DNA from: Paracoccaceae bacterium
GTDB taxonomy: Bacteria; Pseudomonadota; Alphaproteobacteria; Rhodobacterales; Rhodobacteraceae
Assembly (NCBI GenBank): GCA_023383015.1
Contig: JAHDXW010000009.1
Coordinates: forward strand, 59,657-123,656
Length of the DNA stretch: 64,000 nucleotides
Direction of reading: 5' to 3'
In this document: positions 15,184 to 23,340 of the stretch, in pieces
Position numbering within the stretch: position 1 is the stretch's first letter
Layout: each line of letters begins with the position of its first letter
The notes under the pieces: generated by a model
Databases searched by the model: none
The model's input: only the letters and a program-made list of their open reading frames with translations
What the model was told of the DNA's origin: nothing
Program-made: the position numbers and the translations under genes

Positions 15184-17577
15184 ATGACCGACAGCCGCGA
15201 CGTCATCTGGTTCGAGGAACTGGGGCGTGCCGACGTGCCCCGCGTCGGCGGCAAGAACGCGAGCCTCGGCGAGATGGTCGTCAATCTCGGCGCGAAGGGC
15301 GTGGCGGTGCCGCCGGGCTTTGCCACCACCGCGGGGGCCTACTGGCGGTTCGTCGAGGCCAACGGCCTGCACGGCCGGATCGCCCAGGCGCTCGCGCATC
15401 TGAAGGCCGGCAAGGCGACGCTGGCCGAGACCGGGGCCGAACTGCGCCGCGCCTTCACCGAGGGCGAGTGGCCGGCCAAGACGGCGGCCGCGATCCGTGC
15501 TGCCTACCGCGACCTCTGCGCCCGGCTCGGCCGGGCCGATGCCGATGTCGCGGTGCGCTCGTCGGCCACCGCCGAGGACCTGCCCGACGCAAGCTTCGCC
15601 GGCCAGCAGGAGACCTTCCTCAACATCACCGGCGAGGCGGCGCTCATGGCCGCCTGCCGGCGCTGCTTTGCCTCGCTCTTCACCGACCGGGCGATCGCCT
15701 ACCGCGAGGCCAAGGGGTTCGATCACCTCAAGGTGGCCCTGTCGGTCGGGGTGCAGGCGATGGTCAGGGCCGACCTCGGCGGCTCGGGGACGATGTTCAC
15801 CATCGACACCGAATCCGGATTTCCCCGCGTCGCGGTCATCGATGCGGCCTGGGGCCTCGGCGAGACCGTCGTGCAGGGCGCGGTGGACCCCGACGAGTAC
15901 CAGGTCTTCAAGCCGCTGCTCGACCGCCCCGACCTCGTCCCGATCGTCGAGAAGCGGCTGGGGCGCAAGGAGATCAAGATGATCTACGCGCGCGGCGGCG
16001 AGCGGCCGACGCGCACGGTGCCGACCTCGAAGGCCGAGCGGGCGGCCTTCGTGCTGTCGGACGACGAGATCCTGACGCTCGGCCGCTGGGCGACGGTGAT
16101 CGAGGACCACTACCGCCGGCCGATGGACATCGAGTGGGCAAGGGACGGGGTGTCGGGGGCGCTCTATGTCGTGCAGGCGCGGCCCGAGACGGTGCAGAGC
16201 CGCCGCGCCGCCGGCGAGTTCCGCAGCTTCGCCATGGCCGGGCACGGCCGGCTTCTGGCCAGGGGGCTGTCGGTCGGCGAGCAGATCGTCGCCGGCCAGG
16301 TCTGCGTGATCGAGAGCGCCCGCGACATCGCCCGTTTCGTCGACGGGGCGATCCTCGTCACCGCGACGACCGACCCCGACTGGGTGCCGATCATGAAGCG
16401 GGCGACCGCCATCGTCACCGACCGCGGCGGCCGCACCAGCCATGCCGCGATCGTCAGCCGCGAGCTCGGCCTGCCGGCGGTGGTGGGCACCGGCGACGCG
16501 ACGCGCCTGCTGCACGACGGCCAGGAGGTCACGGTCTCCTGCGCGGAGGGCGACGAGGGGCGCATCTACGAGGGGCTGGCCGAGATCACCGAGACGGTGC
16601 AGGATCCCGCGGCCGCCCCCGCCACCCGCACCCAGGTGATGCTGAACCTCGCCAACCCCTCGGCGGCGTTCCGCTGGTGGCGGCTGCCGGCCGACGGGGT
16701 CGGCCTGGCGCGGATGGAGTTCGTCGTCTCCAACCACGTCCGGGCGCATCCGATGGCGCTCGTGCACCCCGAGAGGGTGCAGGACGCGGCAGCGCGGGCG
16801 CAGCTTGCCGAGCTGACGGCCGGCCATGCCGACGGGCGGGCCTATTTCGTCGACACGCTCGCGCGCGGGCTGGCACGGATCGCCGCGGCGGCCTGGCCGA
16901 AGCCGGTGATCGTGCGGATGTCGGATTTCAAGACCAACGAGTATGCCGGGCTGGTCGGCGGGGCGGAGTTCGAGCCGCGAGAGGAGAACCCGATGCTCGG
17001 CTTCCGCGGCGCGGCACGCTACTATTCGCCCCGCTATCGCGAGGGCTTCGCGCTGGAATGCCGGGCGATCCGGCGGCTGCGCGAGACGATGGGCTTCACC
17101 AACGTCGTCGTCATGATCCCCTTCTGCCGCTCGGTGGAGGAGGCAGACCGGGTGCTGGCGGTGATGGCCGGGGAGGGGCTGGTGCGCGGCGAGGGCGGCA
17201 TGGAGGTCTACGTGATGGCCGAGATCCCCGCCAACATCGTCCAGGCCGAGGCCTTCGCCGCCCGCTTCGACGGCTTCTCGATCGGCTCGAACGACCTGAC
17301 CCAGCTGACGCTGGGCGTCGACCGCGATTCGGCCGAGGTGGCGCATCTGTTCGACGAGGAGGACCCGGCCGTGAAGTGGATGATCGGCCACCTGATCCGG
17401 GCCGCGACGCTGAGCGGGGCCAAGGTCGGGCTGTGCGGGCAGGGCCCGTCGGACCATCCCCAGTTCGCCGCCTTCCTGGTCGAGCAGGGAATCGATTCGA
17501 TCTCGGTTACGCCCGACAGCTTTCTCAAGGTGAAGGCCGTGGTCGCCGCGGCCGAGGCGCGGCTGGGGCGGGGCTGA
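15184..17577 (+). CDS. ppsA: Phosphoenolpyruvate synthase
   Basis: 797 residues, the usual length. The N-terminal ATP-grasp/pyruvate-kinase-like nucleotide domain begins VGGKNASLGEMV; the swivelling phosphohistidine domain has GGRTSHAAIV with catalytic His420; and the C-terminal PEP/pyruvate barrel contains SDFKTNEY, ENPMLGFRGAARYY and GLCGQGPSDHP. It makes PEP from pyruvate, ATP and water for gluconeogenesis, giving AMP and phosphate. The ATG at 15184 follows GGGGAGGATCG; the upstream in-frame extension is not conserved. A strong palindrome 27 bases after the stop may end the transcript. Confidence 0.97.
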   Translation: MTDSRDVIWFEELGRADVPRVGGKNASLGEMVVNLGAKGVAVPPGFATTAGAYWRFVEANGLHGRIAQALAHLKAGKATLAETGAELRRAFTEGEWPAKTAAAIRAAYRDLCARLGRADADVAVRSSATAEDLPDASFAGQQETFLNITGEAALMAACRRCFASLFTDRAIAYREAKGFDHLKVALSVGVQAMVRADLGGSGTMFTIDTESGFPRVAVIDAAWGLGETVVQGAVDPDEYQVFKPLLDRPDLVPIVEKRLGRKEIKMIYARGGERPTRTVPTSKAERAAFVLSDDEILTLGRWATVIEDHYRRPMDIEWARDGVSGALYVVQARPETVQSRRAAGEFRSFAMAGHGRLLARGLSVGEQIVAGQVCVIESARDIARFVDGAILVTATTDPDWVPIMKRATAIVTDRGGRTSHAAIVSRELGLPAVVGTGDATRLLHDGQEVTVSCAEGDEGRIYEGLAEITETVQDPAAAPATRTQVMLNLANPSAAFRWWRLPADGVGLARMEFVVSNHVRAHPMALVHPERVQDAAARAQLAELTAGHADGRAYFVDTLARGLARIAAAAWPKPVIVRMSDFKTNEYAGLVGGAEFEPREENPMLGFRGAARYYSPRYREGFALECRAIRRLRETMGFTNVVVMIPFCRSVEEADRVLAVMAGEGLVRGEGGMEVYVMAEIPANIVQAEAFAARFDGFSIGSNDLTQLTLGVDRDSAEVAHLFDEEDPAVKWMIGHLIRAATLSGAKVGLCGQGPSDHPQFAAFLVEQGIDSISVTPDSFLKVKAVVAAAEARLGRG

Positions 17578-17604
17578 GGCGGGGCAGAAAGGGGCGGGAA
17601 CGGC

Positions 17605-17624
17605 GGCCGGCGGCGCCGCCGGCC
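17605..17624 (+). terminator. 20-bp GC-only palindrome after ppsA
   Basis: Two 10-base arms (GGCCGGCGGC and its complement) with no spacer, 27 bases beyond the ppsA stop. It can form a very stable RNA hairpin, though a loop would have to open some pairs. It is followed by GGGGGG rather than a T-run, so any termination would be atypical; it may instead protect the ppsA mRNA end. Confidence 0.4.
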
Positions 17625-17640
17625 CGGGGGGTAGTGGGCC

Positions 17641-17656
17641 GTCCCACGCATGGGAC
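17641..17656. promoter_or_regulatory. Inverted repeat 1 upstream of the SIS-domain gene
   Basis: Perfect 6-4-6 inverted repeat GTCCCA-CGCA-TGGGAC. Its centre is exactly 31 bases (about three helical turns) from the centre of a second 6-4-6 repeat at 17672-17687. The arrangement suits two dimeric regulators bound on the same face of the DNA. The regulator is not known. Confidence 0.5.
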
Positions 17657-17671
17657 AGAACACATCCTATT

Positions 17672-17687
17672 GGAATCGCTAGATTCC
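17672..17687. promoter_or_regulatory. Inverted repeat 2 upstream of the SIS-domain gene
   Basis: Perfect 6-4-6 inverted repeat GGAATC-GCTA-GATTCC, in a locally AT-richer stretch about 145 bases before the SIS gene start. Different arms from repeat 1 suggest two different binding proteins, or a hairpin in the leader. Confidence 0.5.
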
Positions 17688-17831
17688 GTGTCCGCGGTCA
17701 ACCTTTCGTTGAGACCTGTCCGCAGCCCGGCCGGAGCGCTGCCCGAGGGGGCTTGCGCGCCGGCCGCGGCCGCGGGCAGCATGGCGGCCGGTGCCATCGC
17801 GCCATGGCGGCGGTGCCGCGGGAGGGCCGGA

Positions 17832-18383
17832 ATGCGCGCGCGGCTTGAGGCGGCGGCGGGGGAAGTCGCGGCGGCAGCCGCGCGGGTGGATGCCGCGGCG
17901 CTGGCGGCCGCGGCGGGACGGATCGCGGCGGCCGGTCGGATCGCACTCCTCGGCTGCGGGCGCGAGGGGCTGATGATGCGCGCGCTGGCGATGCGGCTGC
18001 ACCACCTCGGCCTCGCGGTCGGGGTGGTCGGCGAGATGACGGCACCCCCGGTGGGACCGGGCGACCTGCTCGTCGCCTCCGACGGGCCGGGGCGGCTGGC
18101 CACGGTCGCCGCCCTGGCGGCGACGGCGCAGGCGGCGGGGGCGGAGGTGATCCTGTTCACCGCCGAGCCTGCCGCGGCGGTGGCCGCGGCGGCCGACCTT
18201 GTCGTGGTGATCCCGGCGCAGACCATGGCCCGCGACCGCGACCGGCCGGATTCGGCCCTGCCCATGGGATCGGTCTACGAGGGAGCGCTGTTTCTTGCCG
18301 CCGAGGCCCTGGTGATCGAGCTGCGCGAGCGGCTTGGCGTCGCGCCGGCCGCGATGCGGGCCCGCCACGCCAACCTCGAATGA
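17832..18383 (+). CDS. SIS-domain sugar-phosphate isomerase, 6-phospho-3-hexuloisomerase-like
   Basis: 183 residues, a single SIS domain. The sugar-phosphate loop IALLGCGREGLMMRALAMRLHHLG and the later PMGSVYEGALFLAAEALVIELRERLG, with the C-terminal MRARHANLE, closely match the 6-phospho-3-hexuloisomerase (HxlB) subfamily. No hexulose-6-phosphate synthase gene is present, so it may isomerise another 3-keto or 3-hexulose phosphate. The ATG at 17832 follows GGAGGGCCGGA. The stop overlaps the next ATG (ATGA), pairing it with a creatininase-family hydrolase. The pair is preceded by two inverted repeats that suggest regulated expression. Confidence 0.8.
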   Translation: MRARLEAAAGEVAAAAARVDAAALAAAAGRIAAAGRIALLGCGREGLMMRALAMRLHHLGLAVGVVGEMTAPPVGPGDLLVASDGPGRLATVAALAATAQAAGAEVILFTAEPAAAVAAAADLVVVIPAQTMARDRDRPDSALPMGSVYEGALFLAAEALVIELRERLGVAPAAMRARHANLE

Positions 18384-19174
18384 CCGCCCACCCCGGCCCC
18401 GGTCCCGGAGAAGCCCCGATGCGATACGAGCTGATGCGCCCCGAGGACATCCGCGCGGCCATCGCCCGCGGCCTGCCGGCGGTGCTGCCGGTGGGGGTGA
18501 TGGAGTACCACGGCGAGCACCTGCCGGTCGGCATGGACCTTCTGGCCGTGACCCGGGCGCTGGACCGGCTGGCGGCGGAGCGCGCGATCGTCCTGCTGCC
18601 GGCCTTCGCCTATGGCGCGGCCAGCCATGCGGTCGCCGCGCCCGAGGGCACGGGCACGCTGCATGTCGATGCCGCGGCGCTGGTACCGGTGTTCGAGGCG
18701 GTCTTCGCCGGGCTCCTGCGGGTGGGATTCCGCAACCTGCACGCTCTGATCCACCACCAGACCGAGAACTTCGGCCAGGGCATGCCGACCGACCTTGCGC
18801 TGCGGCTGGCGGCCCGGCAGGCGACCTTCAGGCATCTGGAGCGGACGCGCGGCGAGGGCTGGTGGGGCGGCACGGGGATGGCGGGCTACTATGCCGACCA
18901 CGCCCGCGGCGCCAACCCGTTCAACTGGATCAGCGTCCATCCGCTGATCGATGGCACGATCACCGCCGCCTACCCCTTCGACCACGCCGGCGCGGGCGAG
19001 ACCGGGCTGATGCTTGCGCTTGCGCCCGAGACGGTCGCGATGGACCGGCTGGGGCCGGATGCGCCATGGTATGTGGCCGGGGCCGAGCGGGCGACGGCGT
19101 CGGCCGGAGAAGAGGGGGTCGCGCGGGTGCTGGCGCGGCTGCGCGCGCTGCTGGCTGCGGATGCGGCCCCTTGA
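18380..19174 (+). CDS. Creatininase-family amidohydrolase
   Basis: 264 residues of the PF02633 family. The metal site motif VMEYHGEHLPVGMD (about residues 38-51), GAASHA, and the later region IHHQTENFG fit the family, whose members hydrolyse cyclic or acyclic amides (creatinine, formamidopyrimidines, 3-dehydro sugar precursors). Substrate is unknown here. It overlaps the SIS gene by four bases (ATGA), so the two proteins are probably made together and act in one pathway. The N-terminal Met at 18380 is supported by this coupling; Met at 18419 with GAGAAGCCCCG upstream is an alternative. Confidence 0.82.
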   Translation: MTAHPGPGPGEAPMRYELMRPEDIRAAIARGLPAVLPVGVMEYHGEHLPVGMDLLAVTRALDRLAAERAIVLLPAFAYGAASHAVAAPEGTGTLHVDAAALVPVFEAVFAGLLRVGFRNLHALIHHQTENFGQGMPTDLALRLAARQATFRHLERTRGEGWWGGTGMAGYYADHARGANPFNWISVHPLIDGTITAAYPFDHAGAGETGLMLALAPETVAMDRLGPDAPWYVAGAERATASAGEEGVARVLARLRALLAADAAP

Positions 19175-19222
19175 AACCTGCGCCCGGCCGGGCAATGTCG
19201 GCCGGCGGGCACGGAGGCGGAA

Positions 19223-20290
19223 ATGGCACTGCCGGTACGGGACCAGCTTCGCTACTGGGGCATCGCCGCGGCGGTGTTCCTGGCGCTGCTGTGGCTTCTG
19301 GGCGATGTGCTGCTGCCGTTCCTGGCGGGGGGGGCGATCGCCTATTTCCTCGACCCCGTCGCCGACCGGCTGCAGCGGGCGGGCATGTCGCGCCCCGGGG
19401 CGGTGACGCTGATCGCGCTGGGCTTCGCGCTGGTGGTGATCCTGCTGGTGCTGGTCGTGGCGCCGGCGCTGGCGCGGCAGGCGGCGGCGCTGGTGGAGGC
19501 GATGCCGCGGCTGCTCGAGCAGCTGCACGCCTTCCTGCTGGCCAACTTCCCCGCCCTGTTCGAGCCCGAGAGCACGCTGCGTCAGTCGCTGGCCGGGGTC
19601 GGCCAGACCATCCGCGAGCGCGGCGGCGAGCTTGTCAACGCGCTTCTCGGCTCGGCGCTGGGGGTGGTCAACGCCGCCGTCTTCCTGGTCGTGACACCGG
19701 TGGTTGCGGTCTACCTGCTGCTCGACTGGGACAGGATGATCGAGCGCGTCGACGCGCTTCTGCCGCGCGACCATGCAGGCGTCGTCCGCCGGCTTGCCGG
19801 CGAGGTCGACGCCGTGCTCGCGGGGTTCGTGCGCGGGCAGATCAGCGTCTGCCTGATCCTCGCGGCCTATTACGCCGTCGGCCTGTGGATCATCGGGCTC
19901 GACTACGGGCTCGCGATCGGGGTGACGGCGGGGCTGGTGTCGTTCATCCCCTATGTCGGGGCGATCACCGGCGGGGTCCTGTCGATCGGGGTGGCGCTGT
20001 TCCAGTTCTGGAACGAGCCGATCTGGATCGCGGCGGTGGTGGGGCTGTTCGTGGCCGGCCAGGCGATCGAGGGCAACCTGCTGGTGCCGCGGCTGGTGGG
20101 CAACTCGGTGGGGCTGCACCCGGTGTGGCTGCTGCTGGCGCTGTCGGCCTTCGGCACGCTGTTCGGCTTCGTCGGCATGCTGGTGGCGGTGCCGGTGGCG
20201 GCGGCGCTGGGGGTGCTGTCGCGCTTCGCGCTGCGCCAGTACCTCGACAGCCGCCTCTACCGCGGCCGGCTGCCCCCCGGGGCGGGCTAA
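19223..20290 (+). CDS. AI-2E family (PerM-like) membrane transporter
   Basis: 355 residues. Two N-terminal membrane spans, a soluble amphipathic region (about residues 80-150), and a cluster of spans toward the C-terminus with SFIPYVGAITGG and the family signature VAGQAIEGNLLVPRLVGNSVGLHPVWLLLALSAFG. Family members include a quorum-signal exporter, Na+/H+ antiporters and uncharacterised proteins, so substrate cannot be given. A GGAGGCGGAA sequence precedes the ATG. hda follows directly, the conserved gene order in alphaproteobacteria (perM-hda-ppk-ppx). Confidence 0.92.
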   Translation: MALPVRDQLRYWGIAAAVFLALLWLLGDVLLPFLAGGAIAYFLDPVADRLQRAGMSRPGAVTLIALGFALVVILLVLVVAPALARQAAALVEAMPRLLEQLHAFLLANFPALFEPESTLRQSLAGVGQTIRERGGELVNALLGSALGVVNAAVFLVVTPVVAVYLLLDWDRMIERVDALLPRDHAGVVRRLAGEVDAVLAGFVRGQISVCLILAAYYAVGLWIIGLDYGLAIGVTAGLVSFIPYVGAITGGVLSIGVALFQFWNEPIWIAAVVGLFVAGQAIEGNLLVPRLVGNSVGLHPVWLLLALSAFGTLFGFVGMLVAVPVAAALGVLSRFALRQYLDSRLYRGRLPPGAG

Positions 20291-20294
20291 CCCC

Positions 20295-20969
20295 CTGGCC
20301 CGCCAGCTTGCCCTCGAGCTTGCCCTGCCTGCCGCCATGGGGCGGGCGGACTTCTTCGTCTCACCGGCCAACGCCGCGGCGCTGGCGGCGGTCGAGGGCT
20401 GGGCGGGCTGGCCGGAGGGCAAGCTCCTGCTCGCCGGGCCGGAGGGGTCGGGCAAGACCCATCTGGCGCATGTCTGGGCGGATGCGGCGGGCGGGATCGT
20501 GCTGCCGGCGGCGGCGCTGCCGGGGGCCGGGCTGCCGGCGCTGGCCGAGGCGGGGCGGGTGGCGGTGGACGACGCCGACACGCTGGCGGGGGATGCGGCC
20601 GGCGAACGGGCGCTGCTGCATCTGCACAACATGCTGGCCGAGGCCGGCGGCCGGCTGCTCTTGACCGCGCGGCGCCCGGCGCCGGCCTGGGGCGTGCGGC
20701 TGCCCGACCTCGCCAGCCGCGCCGAGGCGGCGGCGCTGGCGCGGCTGGAGCAGCCCGACGACGCGCTGCTGGCGGCGGTTCTGGTGAAGCTGTTCGCCGA
20801 CCGCCAGCTGCCGGTGAGCCCCGACCTCATCGCCTACCTGACGGCGCGGATGGAGCGCTCGCTGGCCGCCGCGCGCGCGCTGGTGGCGGCGCTGGACGCC
20901 CGCGCCCTGGCCGAGGGCGGGGCGGTGACGGTCAGGCTTGCGGGCCGGCACCTGGCCGCCGGCGGCTGA
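20295..20969 (+). CDS. hda: DnaA-related regulatory protein Hda, proposed CTG start
   Basis: 224 residues from the proposed CTG at 20295. A single AAA+ domain has Walker A GPEGSGKTH and Walker B VAVDDAD, the size and shape of Hda, which with the sliding clamp promotes ATP hydrolysis by DnaA after replication starts. The clamp-binding motif (QLALEL, residues 4-9) and the family segment GRADFFVSPANAAALAAVEGW are in frame. The first ATG (20337) would remove the clamp motif. No ATG, GTG or TTG occurs in frame between the upstream region and the motif, so CTG is favoured. It starts 4 bases after the permease stop. Confidence 0.85.
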   Translation: MARQLALELALPAAMGRADFFVSPANAAALAAVEGWAGWPEGKLLLAGPEGSGKTHLAHVWADAAGGIVLPAAALPGAGLPALAEAGRVAVDDADTLAGDAAGERALLHLHNMLAEAGGRLLLTARRPAPAWGVRLPDLASRAEAAALARLEQPDDALLAAVLVKLFADRQLPVSPDLIAYLTARMERSLAAARALVAALDARALAEGGAVTVRLAGRHLAAGG

Positions 20970-21015
20970 GGCGGGCGCCGCCCGCGGAAGGCCGCGCAGG
21001 CCCCCGCAGGCGGCC

Positions 21016-21045
21016 TTGCCCGACCGGGCCCGGGCAGGCGATAAG
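21016..21045 (+). promoter_or_regulatory. Possible promoter of ppk1
   Basis: TTGCCC (21016-21021) and GATAAG (21040-21045), 18-base spacer, 26 bases before the ATG. The spacer is itself GC-symmetric (CCGGGCCCGG). It is weaker than the other promoters listed. Confidence 0.35.
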
Positions 21046-21071
21046 GGCCCCCGCACAGCCCGCGGACCGCC

Positions 21072-23252
21072 ATGACCAGCGCCGATTTCCTTGCCGCCCC
21101 CCTGCCCGCCCCCGTCGACCTGCCCGAGGCCGAGGTGGCCGGGCCGCGGCGCTTCTTCAACCGCGAGCTGTCGTGGCTGCGGTTCAACTGGCGGGTCATC
21201 GAGGAGGCCACGAACCCGCGCGTGCCGCTGCTCGAGCGGCTGCGCTTCCTGTCGATCTCGGCCACCAACCTCGACGAGTTCTACACCGTGCGCGTCGCCG
21301 GCCTGCGCGAGCTGGCCCGCCGCGGCGCCGCCTCGCTGTCGGAGGACGGTCGCAGCCCGGCCGAGCAGCTGGGGCTGATCAACGCCGATGCCCGTCGGCT
21401 CATGGCCGAACAGCAGGCGGTCTGGACCGAGCTGCGCCGCGAGATGGACGCCGCCGGGATCACGCTGCTGACGCGCGGCAAGCTGACCCGGCGCGACGAG
21501 CGCCACCTGGCGGCACATTTCCTGGCCCAGGTGTTCCCGGTGCTGTCGCCTCTGGCGATCGACCCGGCCCATCCCTTTCCCTTCATCCCCAACACCGGCT
21601 TCTGCCTGGCGCTCGAGCTCGAGCGGGCAGCCGACCGCCGGCCGCTGAAGGCGCTGCTGCCGATCCCCCAGCAGATCGCCCGCTTCGTCGCCCTGCCCGC
21701 GGCGGCCGGGCTGGCACGCTTCCTGCCACTGGAGGAGCTGCTGCTGCTGCATCTGGAGCAGATCTTCCCCGGCTACCGGGCGCGCGGGCACTGCGCCTTC
21801 CGGGTGCTGCGCGACAGCGACATCGAGATCGAGGACGAGGCCGAGGACCTCGTGCGCGAGTTCGAGGTGGCGCTGAAGCGGCGCCGGCGCGGCGAGGTGA
21901 TCCGCCTGAAGATCACCGCCGGGGCGCCGCCGGCGCTGCGGGCGCTGATCATGCAGGAGCTGCACGTCTCCGAGGACGAGGTCGTGGAGGTGAAGGGCAT
22001 GCTGGGCATGGCCGATATCCGCGAGCTGGTGCTGGACAGCCGGCGCGACCTCCTGTGGCCGCCCTTCGCCCCGCGCGTGCCCGAGCGGGTGCAGGACCAC
22101 GACGGCAACCTGTTCGAGGCCATCCGGCGCAAGGACATGCTGCTGCACCACCCCTACGAGACCTTCGACATGGTGATGCGCTTCCTGCAGCAGGCGGCGG
22201 CCGATCCGAGCGTCATCGCCATCAAGCAGACGCTGTACCGCACCTCCTGGGACAGCCCCATCGTCGGGGCGCTGTGCGAGGCCGCCGAGGCCGGCAAGTC
22301 GGTGACCGCACTTGTCGAGCTGAAGGCGCGCTTCGACGAGGCGGCCAACATCCGCCAGTCGCGGCGGCTGGAGCGGGCCGGCGCGCAGGTCGTCTACGGC
22401 TTCCTGAACCTGAAGACGCACGCCAAGATCTCGGCCGTGGTCCGGCGCGAGGGCGACGCGCTGGTGACCTACACCCATTTCGGCACCGGCAACTACCACC
22501 CGATCACCGCCCGCATCTACACGGACCTGTCGCTGTTCACCTGCGATCCCGCGCTCGGGCGCGACGCCACCAAGGTGTTCAACTACCTCTCCGGCTATGC
22601 CCAGCCCGAGGGTCTGGAGAACCTCGCGATCTCGCCCATCGGGCTGAAGGACCGCCTGATCGCGCTGATCCGCGCCGAGGCGGCACATGCCGCGGCCGGA
22701 CGGCAGGCCGAGATCTGGGCCAAGATGAACGCGCTGATCGAGCCCGAGGTGATCGACGCGCTCTACGCCGCGAGCCGGGCGGGGGTGCGCATCGACCTGG
22801 TGGTGCGCGGCGTCTGCGGGCTGCGCCCCGGCGTGCGGGGCCTGTCGGAGACGATCCGCGTCAAGTCGATCGTCGGCCGGTTCCTCGAACACAGCCGCAT
22901 CGTCTGCTTCGGCAACGGCCACGGCCTGCCGTCGAAGAAGGGGCGGGTGTTCATCTCGTCGGCCGACTGGATGGGGCGCAACCTGATGCGGCGGGTCGAG
23001 ACGCTGGTGGAGTGCCACAATCCCACGGTCAAGGCGCAGATCATGGACCAGGTGATGGCCGCCAACCTGGCCGACGAGGCGCAGAGCTGGGTGCTGGCGG
23101 CCGACGGCAGCTACAGCCGCGACCTTTCGGCGCGGGAGGACGGGCGGGAGCTGTTCAACTGCCACCGCTTCTTCATGGAGAACCCGTCGCTTTCGGGGCG
23201 CGGATCGGCGGGCGCGGCCGATGTGCCCCGCCTTGCGCCCTCGCGCGACTGA
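21072..23252 (+). CDS. ppk1: Polyphosphate kinase 1
   Basis: 726 residues. The N-terminal domain opens RFFNRELSWLRFNWRVIEEA; the phospholipase-D-like catalytic region has the autophosphorylated histidine in LKTHAKI (His450), the THFGTGNYHP loop, and a second conserved segment NGHGLPSKKGRVFISSADWMGRNL. It reversibly polymerises the terminal phosphate of ATP into polyphosphate. Length and motifs are standard for PPK1. The gene is followed, 88 bases on, by ppx, so synthesis and breakdown of polyphosphate are encoded together. Confidence 0.97.
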   Translation: MTSADFLAAPLPAPVDLPEAEVAGPRRFFNRELSWLRFNWRVIEEATNPRVPLLERLRFLSISATNLDEFYTVRVAGLRELARRGAASLSEDGRSPAEQLGLINADARRLMAEQQAVWTELRREMDAAGITLLTRGKLTRRDERHLAAHFLAQVFPVLSPLAIDPAHPFPFIPNTGFCLALELERAADRRPLKALLPIPQQIARFVALPAAAGLARFLPLEELLLLHLEQIFPGYRARGHCAFRVLRDSDIEIEDEAEDLVREFEVALKRRRRGEVIRLKITAGAPPALRALIMQELHVSEDEVVEVKGMLGMADIRELVLDSRRDLLWPPFAPRVPERVQDHDGNLFEAIRRKDMLLHHPYETFDMVMRFLQQAAADPSVIAIKQTLYRTSWDSPIVGALCEAAEAGKSVTALVELKARFDEAANIRQSRRLERAGAQVVYGFLNLKTHAKISAVVRREGDALVTYTHFGTGNYHPITARIYTDLSLFTCDPALGRDATKVFNYLSGYAQPEGLENLAISPIGLKDRLIALIRAEAAHAAAGRQAEIWAKMNALIEPEVIDALYAASRAGVRIDLVVRGVCGLRPGVRGLSETIRVKSIVGRFLEHSRIVCFGNGHGLPSKKGRVFISSADWMGRNLMRRVETLVECHNPTVKAQIMDQVMAANLADEAQSWVLAADGSYSRDLSAREDGRELFNCHRFFMENPSLSGRGSAGAADVPRLAPSRD

Positions 23253-23340
23253 CCGCCGGCGGCGGAGGGCCGCGTTGACGCCCGGGCCGCGAGCGGGCAG
23301 TCTCCGCGGCGTTCGCGACGCCGTGGAGACCGCCGCCGCC

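Noticed and set aside
15076..17457. Long minus-strand frame opposite ppsA
   Set aside because: No conserved motif; antisense shadow of a housekeeping enzyme with intact catalytic residues on the plus strand.
18380..19174. Calling the creatininase-family gene a true creatininase
   Set aside because: Family motifs are present, but no creatine/sarcosine genes adjoin it and its partner is a sugar-phosphate isomerase, so the specific activity is not supported.
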